Notes: generated from the letters alone by a model not told the origin. 64,000 nucleotides of DNA from Euclidia mi (GCA_944739405.2 OX123187.2:74446450-74510449), one strand, 5' to 3'. Positions 41,260 through 50,833 are shown, counted from the first letter of the stretch. Program-made: numbers and translations.

Positions 41260-43847
41260 TGCTTCCTAGATTTTACATATCTATGTTTCCTAGGTTCAGG
41301 CTGTTTTTCTTTCTTTTCGTTCGTCTCTAACGCAGCGGTAGTATTATCAGGCAGCGGTAATGGTGATAGTTTGGTAATGGGCCGTTTCAGTTTGCCTATT
41401 TTGGTTTTGAGCGTTACTACACGAACTCTACCATCGGTACCCGGATGGAGCTCCACGACTCTTCCAAGAGCCCAGCGTCCCGGAGGTAAGTGTTCATCCT
41501 TTACTAGTACTAGGCTTCCTTCTTTCAGATTTTCTTTTGTTTGCTGCCATTTACTTCGTATCTGTAATTGATGTAAGTATGCTTGTGACCAGCGATTCCA
41601 AAAATGTATGTTCATTTGCTCTATAAGCCTCCATGTGTTTCTGAGATCATGTTCGTTAAAGTTCTCGTCTGCGTGAGGTAACGACAGCAATGGTCCGCCG
41701 ACGAGAAAATGACCCGGCGTTAAATATTGTAGGTCTTCTATGTCCTCTGTGAGGGGACATAACGGGCGGGAGTTCAAACAAGCTTCAATCTGAGTCAATA
41801 GTGTAGTAAATTGTTCGAACGTAAGTTTCTGATCTCCCAGCACGCGATGTAGATGGTACTTCATCGACTTCACTGCGGCTTCCCATAGCCCTCCAGCCGT
41901 TGGCCAAAGTGGCGCGTTGAAATGCCACCGAATTTCTAACTTACTCATTTCATCAAAGAAATCTGAAGTTTTAAAAGTGTTGCATCGTTCTAGATCTTCG
42001 TACAATAGCTTTGCTGCGCCCACGAAGTTGGTGCCGTTATCGGAGAACACATGCTTCGGAGTCCCCCGGCGTGCACACATCCTCTTGAAAGCGGCTATAA
42101 AAGTTTGCGTTGTTAGGTCAGAGACCAATTCCAGGTGCACGGCTTTTGTTACCATGCAAATAAACACGGCGATATAAGCTTTACATGTTTTAACACCTCT
42201 CCCTTTATTGATCTTTATGTCTACATGGCCGGTGAAGTCGACACCTGTGTTCGCAAATGGTCTCGCGGGGGTGACACGCTCCTTCGGCAAATCTGCCATC
42301 AATTGTACGTTTTTGTTGTTCTTGAACCGATGACATCTTACGCATTGACGAAGTTCCTTTTTTACAGTTCTGCTTCCGCCAATGATCCAGTACGTGAGAC
42401 GAATGTTGCCTAAAGTGACGCGTGCTCCTCCATGAAGGGTCTCCCGATGCGCCCTTTGTATAACAAGTTCCGTTAGTCTTCCTTGAGCGGGCAGTATAAT
42501 CGGTCGTTTCGAGTCAGGCGGCAAAGACGAATTAGTCAGCCGACCCTTAACTCGTAATAATCCCTTCTCGTCGAGAAATGGACATAACTTTAGTAGGCTG
42601 CTTCTTGCTGGTATGGTTTTGCTTCTGGTTAAACATTCAATTTCATCTCCAAAATACTCCATTTGAACCGCTCTGATCACTATCTCCTTCGCTTTTGTCA
42701 TTTCTTCGAGTGACAAACACAAAACTTCGTTTTTGTTACAGTCGGGTAAGTTATTTTTAGATCGCATAGTATTGCTTCGTTTGTTTATAAATCGTACAGT
42801 CCAGCCAAGTACTCTGATTACACGATTATAACAACTATATTTATTTAATAATGTATTAATAATTTCACAACGCTTGTAAGTTGCAAGGTAGCATTTTTCT
42901 TGTTTAAGTTCATCGTTTGTGAAGTATGTCATCGTGTTGTTATAATCGATGTTAGTTAAGTTATTCTTCAACCACACAGGCCCCTCCCACCAAAGTTGAA
43001 AAGTTAAAAGTTGCGAAGGAGAGAGACCTCGTGTTGCGCAGTCAGCAGGGTTATCTTCCGACTTGACGTACCGCCAAAGTTCAGCAGGACTAACACTGTT
43101 AATTAGTGCTACTCTGTTCGCCACATATCTCTCCCATCTGTTTACATCACCTTGCAACCAGGCTAGCACCACCATGGAGTCGCTCCAACAATGAACTTGT
43201 AGATGTTTTTTGGAGAGAGTATGCTTTATTTTGTCTATATGTTTTGCAAGTAACAAAGCTCCACAAAGTTCCATTCTAGGCAATGTTATTTTCTTGTTTA
43301 GCGGAGCAACCTTTGTTTTTGCAGCTATGATCGTAGTCTTGCAGGTGCCATTGGAGTTTATTACGCGACTGTAGACAACACACGCGTAAGCCTTCTCACT
43401 CGCGTCGCAGAATCCATGTACCTCCAGGTTATCTTCATAGGTTTGCAGCCATCGTGGTATTGAGATGTCTTTTATGAGTGGAAGATCCTTACGCAATGTT
43501 TCCCACTCCATTTGTAAGGCTTTGGGTAGGCATTCATCCCAATTAATTTCAGTTATCCAAAGTTTTTGAAACAATAGTTTTGCTTTTATTGTTATAGGCG
43601 AAAGAAATCCAAGAGGATCGTATAACTTGCTTATTTCAATTAATAACACACGCTTTGTAAGGATTTTCTTGGTAGGCAGGCTCCAATGGTAACTAAAGGT
43701 ATCACTAGTTAGATTCCATCTCATGCCCAACATTTTTGTGTTCGATGTTAGTTCCGGACTGAAATCGATGTTAGTTTTAGCACTGCGTTTTTGATCATCT
43801 CTCAAGTCTTCCAATATCAGCGGTTCGTTACTCTTCCATTTCCTCAA
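41184..43847 (-). CDS. pol: BEL/Pao Pol C-terminal half: RT end, RNase H, integrase, DUF5641-like tail
   Basis: The 887-residue frame begins with TTG, not ATG, because it is the downstream part of a pol broken at 43844-43853. In order it has the RT thumb with LYDPLGFLSPIT and RNase H motifs GFCDASEKAYACVVY, LPRMELCGALLLAKHI, CWSDSMVVLAWL and SEDNPADCATRG. An integrase zinc-binding region (HRETLHGGARVTL...CVRCHRF) follows. The integrase core has Asp in NTGVDFTGHV, Asp in FSDNGTNFVGA and Glu in GGLWEAAVKSMK. The Pao-specific C-terminal domain ends with LPPGRWALGRVVELHPG. All three integrase catalytic residues appear present. The tail overlaps the start of the env frame. Confidence 0.9.
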   Translation of the reverse strand: MRKWKSNEPLILEDLRDDQKRSAKTNIDFSPELTSNTKMLGMRWNLTSDTFSYHWSLPTKKILTKRVLLIEISKLYDPLGFLSPITIKAKLLFQKLWITEINWDECLPKALQMEWETLRKDLPLIKDISIPRWLQTYEDNLEVHGFCDASEKAYACVVYSRVINSNGTCKTTIIAAKTKVAPLNKKITLPRMELCGALLLAKHIDKIKHTLSKKHLQVHCWSDSMVVLAWLQGDVNRWERYVANRVALINSVSPAELWRYVKSEDNPADCATRGLSPSQLLTFQLWWEGPVWLKNNLTNIDYNNTMTYFTNDELKQEKCYLATYKRCEIINTLLNKYSCYNRVIRVLGWTVRFINKRSNTMRSKNNLPDCNKNEVLCLSLEEMTKAKEIVIRAVQMEYFGDEIECLTRSKTIPARSSLLKLCPFLDEKGLLRVKGRLTNSSLPPDSKRPIILPAQGRLTELVIQRAHRETLHGGARVTLGNIRLTYWIIGGSRTVKKELRQCVRCHRFKNNKNVQLMADLPKERVTPARPFANTGVDFTGHVDIKINKGRGVKTCKAYIAVFICMVTKAVHLELVSDLTTQTFIAAFKRMCARRGTPKHVFSDNGTNFVGAAKLLYEDLERCNTFKTSDFFDEMSKLEIRWHFNAPLWPTAGGLWEAAVKSMKYHLHRVLGDQKLTFEQFTTLLTQIEACLNSRPLCPLTEDIEDLQYLTPGHFLVGGPLLSLPHADENFNEHDLRNTWRLIEQMNIHFWNRWSQAYLHQLQIRSKWQQTKENLKEGSLVLVKDEHLPPGRWALGRVVELHPGTDGRVRVVTLKTKIGKLKRPITKLSPLPLPDNTTAALETNEKKEKQPEPRKHRYVKSRKQNIVSFILMTILALQDQHRLPTITR

Positions 43848-46261
43848 GTAAAACCTCCTGATTTCAGTAGTTCAATCAGTTGGGAAACCAACTTTTTAGA
43901 AGCTGAGATACTGTCTTGACCATAGACTAAGTCATCCATAAAAAAATTGTTTTGGAGTACATCCGTTGCCTCTCTATAATTGTTTTTGCTATCGTGCGCA
44001 AGTTGATGGAGAGTGCGCATGGCAAGATAAGGCGCACTTTTTATGCCATAAGTGACAGTGCATAATTGCCAGTTCTGTATGGGTTCAGTTGGAAATGATC
44101 TCCATATAATGTTTTGTAGATGTTGCTGTTTCTCGTGTAGCCAGATACAACGATATTTTTTTTCTATATCGGCTGTGAATACGTATCGGTAAGTCCGCCA
44201 GTTTATTAAAAGAGTAAGCATATCTTTTTGCAGGTTAGGGCCGGTATACATGAGATCATTGAGGCTACTGTTGTTGTTAGTTTTATACGACGCATTGAAA
44301 ACCACTCTTAATTTAGTTGTAGTGGAGTCAGCTTTAATTACGCCGTGATGGGGTAAGTAGACATTAGTCCCACTTTCTGCAGTTACGGGTTTCATGTGTC
44401 CCATACAGACATACTCGTTCATAAAGTTGTTGTATTCGTTTCTAAGTTCTATGTTTCTCTGCAGTTTTCTTTCCAGTTGTAAGAACTGGGCGAGTGCCTG
44501 AGTTCTCGTATCTTTTACTTGAGTTTCGTAATCCGGTTTCATAGGCATTTGCACAACATACTTCCCATCAGCTGTCCGCTCAGTAGTTGAGCTGTAGAGT
44601 TCTTCACAGAATTGTTCCTCACTAATGAATGGTGGGGTGGTTTCAACTTCCTCTGTTTCCCAAAATCGGGTCATATTTTCCAAGTCGTTGAGAGTCAAGA
44701 AGCAGTTAAAAGTTTTAACGTTTCCACACAGAATCCAGCCCACCTTTGTTTGTTGTGCTATGGGGTAATTGTTATCACTCCTTATGACACCGTTAAGAAT
44801 GAGTTCTGAGTAAACATCTGCCCCTAAAAGTAGGTCTATGGGACTCGAAATGTTAAAGTGTGGATCCGCTAGCTTTAAGTTTTCTAAGTAGTGCCAGTAT
44901 TCAATAGAAAATGATACGGTTGGTAGATTGTTTACAAGTTTCTTCATTACGAGAGGTTCTAAATTAAAAACATAGTCTGAATGTATTGACTTGCATTCTA
45001 AGTGCATTAACCCTCTACAACTGCCACTTAGTGACCCGACACCTGACACAACGCCGCTCATTTTTCGTCTCGGTAATCTGAGGCGCTGTGCGGCGTTTTC
45101 TGTAATTAGACTAACTTGTGAGCCTTGATTGAGTAAGCCTCTTAACTGTATGTAATTGCCGTCTATTGTTTTGACTGCCAGAACTACAGTGGTCAACAAA
45201 ACTTCTTTGTCTTCGTTTGTCAAGTTATTCACCGCCCGAGAAGAAGTTGAGGTCGATGGGGTAGTTGGACTACTGGATTGCTCATTCTGAGTCTCATGCA
45301 GAAGTGTATGATGTGGTTTGTGGCACATCTTACAAGTCTTTTTCGAAAAGCATTGTTGTTCACCGTGGCTGTATAAGCAATTATTACATATACGTAGGTC
45401 GCGAATAATGTCTTTACGCGCCTTCATATGCATGGCTAGAAATTTATCGCACTTCATCAAAACGTGGTCTGTTTTGCATATCGGGCAGTTTTTTGCTGTC
45501 GTGAAGAAGGTTTGCGGCGATTTATATGCCTTGTTAAAGTACGATGACCTCTGTGCATTATTATGTGATTGATTATTATAATTATTACGGACTTCATATG
45601 ATTTTTTCTGCTGTTTATCTAACGATAGATATTTAGATGAAGAGGAAGACTTCTGATTGCTTCCTGGCAAGGCTTCCAATGCCATAAATTTGGACTCCAG
45701 GAAATTCAAAAATTCTTCCAGGTCGGGAAACTGTCTCGGCTCTTTGAGATCTTTTATATATTCGTTGTATGACACGCTATCTAACTTTTGTACCATAAGG
45801 TGAACAATAATGGGATCCGACTTAGAAATATCTAGCCCAATGTTCTTGAGGCCGTTTAGACATTCCAATATGACGTCATGCAATTTCCTTATATTAGAAG
45901 CGCTCGCTTGTTGGAGGTTTTGTTGGTTTATAAGAGTATTCATTCCGGCCTTCCTCGTAGTTAAAGACGGCAGAGTTGCTTTTCTTTTCAGCATATCTTG
46001 TAAAACCTCTTCATAGACCTTTTTCGTGCTGTTAAAGATATCATCAGTAAAGTACTGGATGTCCGTTGCTCCGGACTCTTCCAATAGCTGGTGATTGTGT
46101 ACAAACTTTTCCCAGATCTTGTTAAGGCGAGAAAGACGGTCCTCTACATAATCAGCATCTTTCCTGCTAGGACCATCCTTTTTGTAGTTTATACATATTT
46201 GTTTCAAGTTGCAAAAAAGTGTTTCTTGACGGCTAATCAGTTCTTCCACGCTCTGAGCCAT
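43844..46261 (-). CDS. gag-pol: BEL/Pao Gag-protease-RT N-terminal half, with in-frame gag deletion (copy A)
   Basis: 805 residues from ATG at 46261. The Gag N-terminus runs MAQSVEELIS to about residue 106, then joins directly to the post-DUF1759 region; copy B at 47777-50833 shows 227 extra residues at this point. Zinc knuckles are CPICKTDHVLMKC (259-271) and C-x2-C-x3-H-x4-H (310-322). The Pao protease motif reads LLNQGSQVSLIT (376-387), with Asn where the catalytic Asp is expected. The RT starts with FTADIEKKYRCI, retaining the Asp, and FFMDDLV near the end. The frame stops at 43844 where the family continues into RT thumb and RNase H, so a one-base length change in the T run near 43850 splits pol. 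It overlaps the next frame by 4 nt. Confidence 0.9.
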   Translation of the reverse strand: MAQSVEELISRQETLFCNLKQICINYKKDGPSRKDADYVEDRLSRLNKIWEKFVHNHQLLEESGATDIQYFTDDIFNSTKKVYEEVLQDMLKRKATLPSLTTRKAGMNTLINQQNLQQASASNIRKLHDVILECLNGLKNIGLDISKSDPIIVHLMVQKLDSVSYNEYIKDLKEPRQFPDLEEFLNFLESKFMALEALPGSNQKSSSSSKYLSLDKQQKKSYEVRNNYNNQSHNNAQRSSYFNKAYKSPQTFFTTAKNCPICKTDHVLMKCDKFLAMHMKARKDIIRDLRICNNCLYSHGEQQCFSKKTCKMCHKPHHTLLHETQNEQSSSPTTPSTSTSSRAVNNLTNEDKEVLLTTVVLAVKTIDGNYIQLRGLLNQGSQVSLITENAAQRLRLPRRKMSGVVSGVGSLSGSCRGLMHLECKSIHSDYVFNLEPLVMKKLVNNLPTVSFSIEYWHYLENLKLADPHFNISSPIDLLLGADVYSELILNGVIRSDNNYPIAQQTKVGWILCGNVKTFNCFLTLNDLENMTRFWETEEVETTPPFISEEQFCEELYSSTTERTADGKYVVQMPMKPDYETQVKDTRTQALAQFLQLERKLQRNIELRNEYNNFMNEYVCMGHMKPVTAESGTNVYLPHHGVIKADSTTTKLRVVFNASYKTNNNSSLNDLMYTGPNLQKDMLTLLINWRTYRYVFTADIEKKYRCIWLHEKQQHLQNIIWRSFPTEPIQNWQLCTVTYGIKSAPYLAMRTLHQLAHDSKNNYREATDVLQNNFFMDDLVYGQDSISASKKLVSQLIELLKSGGFT

Positions 46262-46506
46262 GTTTTCAGATATTTGTTAACGTTGGCCGTAGGTAAAGTA
46301 GAGTTATACACCACAGGCGCTAAGTTCAGTTATTTACGAAAATTCTCGCAAACGATTTCTACTTACTCAGTGTGCTCGCGCTCCAATCTCGATATGTGCG
46401 TCCTCGTCTCAATACAACTGGGGCGACCCGCTTCTGGGAGACCAATTGCACCGATTCGCTATCGAACTGAAAACACTGCACGCACTTTGTAATCACTTTT
46501 CTCTTT

Positions 46507-46517
46507 TCGAAGGACCA
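46507..46517 (-). promoter_or_regulatory. Candidate primer-binding site of the BEL element
   Basis: TGGTCCTTCGA on the minus strand lies 8 nt inside the 5' LTR. TGG at its start would pair with a tRNA CCA end. The tRNA species is not determined. The identical site is near 51079-51089 in copy B. Confidence 0.45.
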
Positions 46518-46525
46518 GAACTATA

Positions 46526-46763
46526 TGTATGGCTCAAAGGCGTGTTAAGTTTAGTTGTTGAGTTGACGGAAACCACGGTTAGTTAAGAATAAAATATTTA
46601 TTACGATAAACGTACAAATTAGGTATAATGGATGCTAATCCGCGGCGTTAGTTGTGACAGTTTATAGTCAACTGAATTAATTATTAAGTAAATGCGTAAA
46701 GTAGGTCAGGTCGAACGCAGCGTAAGCAAAATGCATACGCGATGTCTGTACGTTGACCGTACA
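46526..46763 (-). repeat. BEL/Pao 5' LTR, copy A
   Basis: 238 bp, TG..CA ends. I found no difference from the duplicated LTR at 51098-51335. Confidence 0.9.
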
Positions 46764-47335
46764 ATGTATGTCATCGATTTACTTTTTAAAATAATCCTGT
46801 TTAAAATACACTAAGTGTTTTTTTCAACGATAGTCAATGTTCGCTGCTAAGTATAATAAATTAGAAAGTAAATATCAACAAAGCATTCATACGACTTGAA
46901 ACAGTCATTTATAAGGTTGAAGAAAAACATCACTTCAACTTATTCATGTTACCGACTTATCAACAATAAATGTTTATGTTAGCGCGCCCATCTGGCGAGC
47001 GGCGGCGCGACATTTTGTTTAGAACGTGAGCGGTCAAGTGAATTCGGCGAATTGGCGCTAGCGGTCAAGCGGCTAATAGATTTTAATTATGGACATCTTT
47101 GTTAGAATTTACACAAAGGAACGTTTCCGTAGACCCAAAGACCGGATGATTACGGAGACTAGGAAACACTACTGCTTTGTACGATATGTGTGAAATTAGG
47201 TTGGATTACTGAGGATTAAAGTTACATTGCGACGCTGGGAATGAGATTTAATGACATACGCCTTTTAGAAGAATTGTATTATTTAATCTATGTGTGAGAA
47301 GTACGATTATTTGTTATGTGTGAGGGATATATACC
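46764..47335. other. Spacer between BEL and PLE (copy A)
   Basis: It begins with the right part of the old tandem-repeat unit (to 46856), then unique-looking sequence with a short GC-rich segment near 46982-47075. No gene seen. Repeated at 51336-51907. Confidence 0.5.
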
Positions 47336-47983
47336 ACGTACCTTTGTTTGGAGTAACCGATTTTCGGCACTGTTGCAAGCGCCATGTTCACGGATGTACT
47401 GAGGGTATTGCGGGTGGATGAATGTTACGAGCAAGTATAACTGTCTACCCGCTTTTTTACTCGTTTTTTGCGTACAACACCACTGCCACTGTTTTCACTA
47501 TCGCACTGTACCCGATCACGACATACTACACTCACTACGTCAGCTCGTGGTTTGAGTTTTTCCGTTTCACGGGTTTTACATAGACGCACCACTGGATGCC
47601 AGATACTCGACAGTTGAAACCCATCCTCTCTATTGAAATTATTAAACTTTTTTAATTTCAATAGCCTCCCTAACCATTCGAGGTATGTAGTGGCGTTCTG
47701 TCGAAAGCACCTGAGGGTTGTGTAACTCAATCCAGTGGTCGGTACCCGAGTCTAAAAGGTGTTGAGCTATAGCTGACTAATGTGGCTCGTTATTTTTGAC
47801 TGCCCTGATGTGTTCCTTTATCCGGCAAGAGATGGTGCGTTTCGTTTGTCCTATATAGGAACTACCACAGCTGCAGTCAACTTTGTAAACACCTGGCTTT
47901 TCTAATGGAAGACTGTCTTTCGGCGTTCTTATATATTGAGACAGTTTCTTAAAAGGAGTGAAAATAGTCTTTACTGAAACTTT
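47336..47983 (-). mobile_element. Penelope-like 3' half (copy A), cut by the duplication join
   Basis: It carries the PLE 3' end with terminal hairpin (TTTCGGCACTGTTGC region 47371-47385), the C-terminal frame 47425-47730 (FNNFNREDGFQLSSIWHPVV) and the GIY-YIG segment up to 47983. Identical in order to 51908-52555. Confidence 0.85.
47425..47730 (-). pseudogene. PLE endonuclease C-terminal tail (copy A)
   Basis: Contains the conserved KFNNFNREDGFQLSSIWHPV block. It is separated from the GIY-YIG core by a TAG (NEPH-stop) near 47777 and a shifted frame. Confidence 0.75.
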
Positions 47984-50833
47984 ACTTTTTAGTAATATAA
48001 TGTTTTGTAGATGTTGCTGTTTCTCGTGTAGCCAGATACAACGATATTTTTTTTCTATATCGGCTGTGAATACGTATCGGTAAGTCCGCCAGTTTATTAA
48101 AAGAGTAAGCATATCTTTTTGCAGGTTAGGGCCGGTATACATGAGATCATTGAGGCTACTGTTGTTGTTAGTTTTATACGACGCATTGAAAACCACTCTT
48201 AATTTAGTTGTAGTGGAGTCAGCTTTAATTACGCCGTGATGGGGTAAGTAGACATTAGTCCCACTTTCTGCAGTTACGGGTTTCATGTGTCCCATACAGA
48301 CATACTCGTTCATAAAGTTGTTGTATTCGTTTCTAAGTTCTATGTTTCTCTGCAGTTTTCTTTCCAGTTGTAAGAACTGGGCGAGTGCCTGAGTTCTCGT
48401 ATCTTTTACTTGAGTTTCGTAATCCGGTTTCATAGGCATTTGCACAACATACTTCCCATCAGCTGTCCGCTCAGTAGTTGAGCTGTAGAGTTCTTCACAG
48501 AATTGTTCCTCACTAATGAATGGTGGGGTGGTTTCAACTTCCTCTGTTTCCCAAAATCGGGTCATATTTTCCAAGTCGTTGAGAGTCAAGAAGCAGTTAA
48601 AAGTTTTAACGTTTCCACACAGAATCCAGCCCACCTTTGTTTGTTGTGCTATGGGGTAATTGTTATCACTCCTTATGACACCGTTAAGAATGAGTTCTGA
48701 GTAAACATCTGCCCCTAAAAGTAGGTCTATGGGACTCGAAATGTTAAAGTGTGGATCCGCTAGCTTTAAGTTTTCTAAGTAGTGCCAGTATTCAATAGAA
48801 AATGATACGGTTGGTAGATTGTTTACAAGTTTCTTCATTACGAGAGGTTCTAAATTAAAAACATAGTCTGAATGTATTGACTTGCATTCTAAGTGCATTA
48901 ACCCTCTACAACTGCCACTTAGTGACCCGACACCTGACACAACGCCGCTCATTTTTCGTCTCGGTAATCTGAGGCGCTGTGCGGCGTTTTCTGTAATTAG
49001 ACTAACTTGTGAGCCTTGATTGAGTAAGCCTCTTAACTGTATGTAATTGCCGTCTATTGTTTTGACTGCCAGAACTACAGTGGTCAACAAAACTTCTTTG
49101 TCTTCGTTTGTCAAGTTATTCACCGCCCGAGAAGAAGTTGAGGTCGATGGGGTAGTTGGACTACTGGATTGCTCATTCTGAGTCTCATGCAGAAGTGTAT
49201 GATGTGGTTTGTGGCACATCTTACAAGTCTTTTTCGAAAAGCATTGTTGTTCACCGTGGCTGTATAAGCAATTATTACATATACGTAGGTCGCGAATAAT
49301 GTCTTTACGCGCCTTCATATGCATGGCTAGAAATTTATCGCACTTCATCAAAACGTAGTCTGTTTTGCATATCGGGCAGTTTTTTGCTGTCGTGAAGAAG
49401 GTTTGCGGCGATTTATATGCCTTGTTAAAGTACGATGACCTCTGTGCATTATTATGTGATTGATTATTATAATTATTACGGACTTCATATGATTTTTTCT
49501 GCTGTTTATCTAACGATAGATATTTAGATGAAGAGGAAGACTTCTGATTGCTTCCTGGCAAGGCTTCCAATGCCATAAATTTGGACTCCAGGAAATTCAA
49601 AAATTCTTCCAGGTCGGGAAACTGTCTCGGCTCTTTGAGATCTTTTATATATTCGTTGTATGACACGCTATCTAACTTTTGTACCATAAGGTGAACAATA
49701 ATGGGATCCGACTTAGAAATATCTAGCCCAATGTTCTTGAGGCCGTTTAGACATTCCAATATGACGTCATGCAATTTCCTTATATTAGAAGCGCTCGCTT
49801 GTTGGAGGTTTTGTTGGTTTATAAGAGTATTCATATAAGAAGTAAACAGCAATCGTTTGTTATCATATCGGTGGGTAATAATCTCCCAACATGCAGCATA
49901 ATTTTCAGCACTAATGCCAAGATGATGCACCAATTTTTCCGCTTCGCCCTTGAGTTTGGATTTCAAATGTTGCATCTTCTGCGCACTTGAAAGTACAGGA
50001 TTGTTGTGCACACTCTCTACGTAGAGATCTCGGAAGGCTAGCCACTGGTTGTAGTTGCCATAAAAATCAGGTATTACGATTTTGGGCGTCGACTTTTCGT
50101 AGTGCGCATTATTCCAAATGTTACGTTGAATTTTCTTTCGCAAGTCATCATAAATACTCTCCGCAGCCTCATATTTTTCTTTGTATATCTGGTCTTCTTC
50201 TGACAAGAGATAGTCTAGTTCCCAGTTCGCTTTTTCAATAAGTTCCCACTTGATTTTGAGGACGTTCAGACTATCTTCTAATTCCCACTTCTCCATCGAA
50301 ACGTTCAAGTCGATCTTTTCTACAGTTCGCTGGAAAGCTTTGAAGTTACAGTATTGACGAGGTAAAAGGTCCTGTTGTTTCTCGGTTGACTCTGTAGTCT
50401 CCCGAGGGGCTACCTGAAACTTTATGTCATCAAACCTGAATCTAGAAGTTAATTTACCTTTTATAGGTTCCGCAGAGGTTGACTGCTCCGCGATGCTTGT
50501 AGTTGCAGCTGGCAACCCGGCCTTCCTCGTAGTTAAAGACGGCAGAGTTGCTTTTCTTTTCAGCATATCTTGTAAAACCTCTTCATAGACCTTTTTCGTG
50601 CTGTTAAAGATATCATCAGTAAAGTACTGGATGTCCGTTGCTCCGGACTCTTCCAATAGCTGGTGATTGTGTACAAACTTTTCCCAGATCTTGTTAAGGC
50701 GAGAAAGACGGTCCTCTACATAATCAGCATCTTTCCTGCTAGGACCATCCTTTTTGTAGTTTATACATATTTGTTTCAAGTTGCAAAAAAGTGTTTCTTG
50801 ACGGCTAATCAGTTCTTCCACGCTCTGAGCCAT
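47777..50833 (-). CDS. Chimeric open frame: BEL Gag-protease-partial RT fused to PLE GIY-YIG segment (copy B)
   Basis: 1018 codons from ATG at 50833 stay open. Residues 1 to about 945 are BEL: full Gag including a DUF1759-type region (KIVIPDFYGNYNQWLAFRDL) absent from copy A, zinc knuckles, protease with LLNQGSQ (Asn replacing Asp), and RT only to HLQNII, so the first catalytic Asp is present but the FMDD box is lost. Five residues come from the 11-nt filler. The last about 67 residues are PLE, starting VSVKTIFTPF and including GVYKVDCSCGSSYIGQTKR and RIKEHI, then a stop at NNEPH. The endonuclease is therefore cut short before its last conserved region. The reading frame crosses the join by chance or selection; the former is the default. 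Confidence 0.85.
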   Translation of the reverse strand: MAQSVEELISRQETLFCNLKQICINYKKDGPSRKDADYVEDRLSRLNKIWEKFVHNHQLLEESGATDIQYFTDDIFNSTKKVYEEVLQDMLKRKATLPSLTTRKAGLPAATTSIAEQSTSAEPIKGKLTSRFRFDDIKFQVAPRETTESTEKQQDLLPRQYCNFKAFQRTVEKIDLNVSMEKWELEDSLNVLKIKWELIEKANWELDYLLSEEDQIYKEKYEAAESIYDDLRKKIQRNIWNNAHYEKSTPKIVIPDFYGNYNQWLAFRDLYVESVHNNPVLSSAQKMQHLKSKLKGEAEKLVHHLGISAENYAACWEIITHRYDNKRLLFTSYMNTLINQQNLQQASASNIRKLHDVILECLNGLKNIGLDISKSDPIIVHLMVQKLDSVSYNEYIKDLKEPRQFPDLEEFLNFLESKFMALEALPGSNQKSSSSSKYLSLDKQQKKSYEVRNNYNNQSHNNAQRSSYFNKAYKSPQTFFTTAKNCPICKTDYVLMKCDKFLAMHMKARKDIIRDLRICNNCLYSHGEQQCFSKKTCKMCHKPHHTLLHETQNEQSSSPTTPSTSTSSRAVNNLTNEDKEVLLTTVVLAVKTIDGNYIQLRGLLNQGSQVSLITENAAQRLRLPRRKMSGVVSGVGSLSGSCRGLMHLECKSIHSDYVFNLEPLVMKKLVNNLPTVSFSIEYWHYLENLKLADPHFNISSPIDLLLGADVYSELILNGVIRSDNNYPIAQQTKVGWILCGNVKTFNCFLTLNDLENMTRFWETEEVETTPPFISEEQFCEELYSSTTERTADGKYVVQMPMKPDYETQVKDTRTQALAQFLQLERKLQRNIELRNEYNNFMNEYVCMGHMKPVTAESGTNVYLPHHGVIKADSTTTKLRVVFNASYKTNNNSSLNDLMYTGPNLQKDMLTLLINWRTYRYVFTADIEKKYRCIWLHEKQQHLQNIILLKSKVSVKTIFTPFKKLSQYIRTPKDSLPLEKPGVYKVDCSCGSSYIGQTKRTISCRIKEHIRAVKNNEPH

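Larger units (their letters stand above)
39027..46768 (-). mobile_element. BEL/Pao LTR retrotransposon with env-like gene, minus strand
   Basis: Two 238-bp LTRs (39032-39269 and 46526-46763) with TG..CA ends flank a 7.25-kb interior coding gag-pol and env. The target duplication is ATGTA (46764-46768) against ATGCA (39027-39031), one base different. The intact paralogous site CATAAAATATGTATGTCATC near 37108 supports this. The LTRs differ at six of 238 positions, so the insertion is not brand new. Gag-pol is broken by a one-base frame change near 43850, gag has a 681-bp in-frame deletion, and the protease active-site Asp is replaced. The element is therefore not autonomous as it stands. Confidence 0.9.

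Noticed and set aside
46091..46492. 133-codon plus-strand frame near the BEL 5' LTR, duplicated at 50663-51064
   Set aside because: Antisense to gag and leader; its duplication simply follows the segmental duplication.
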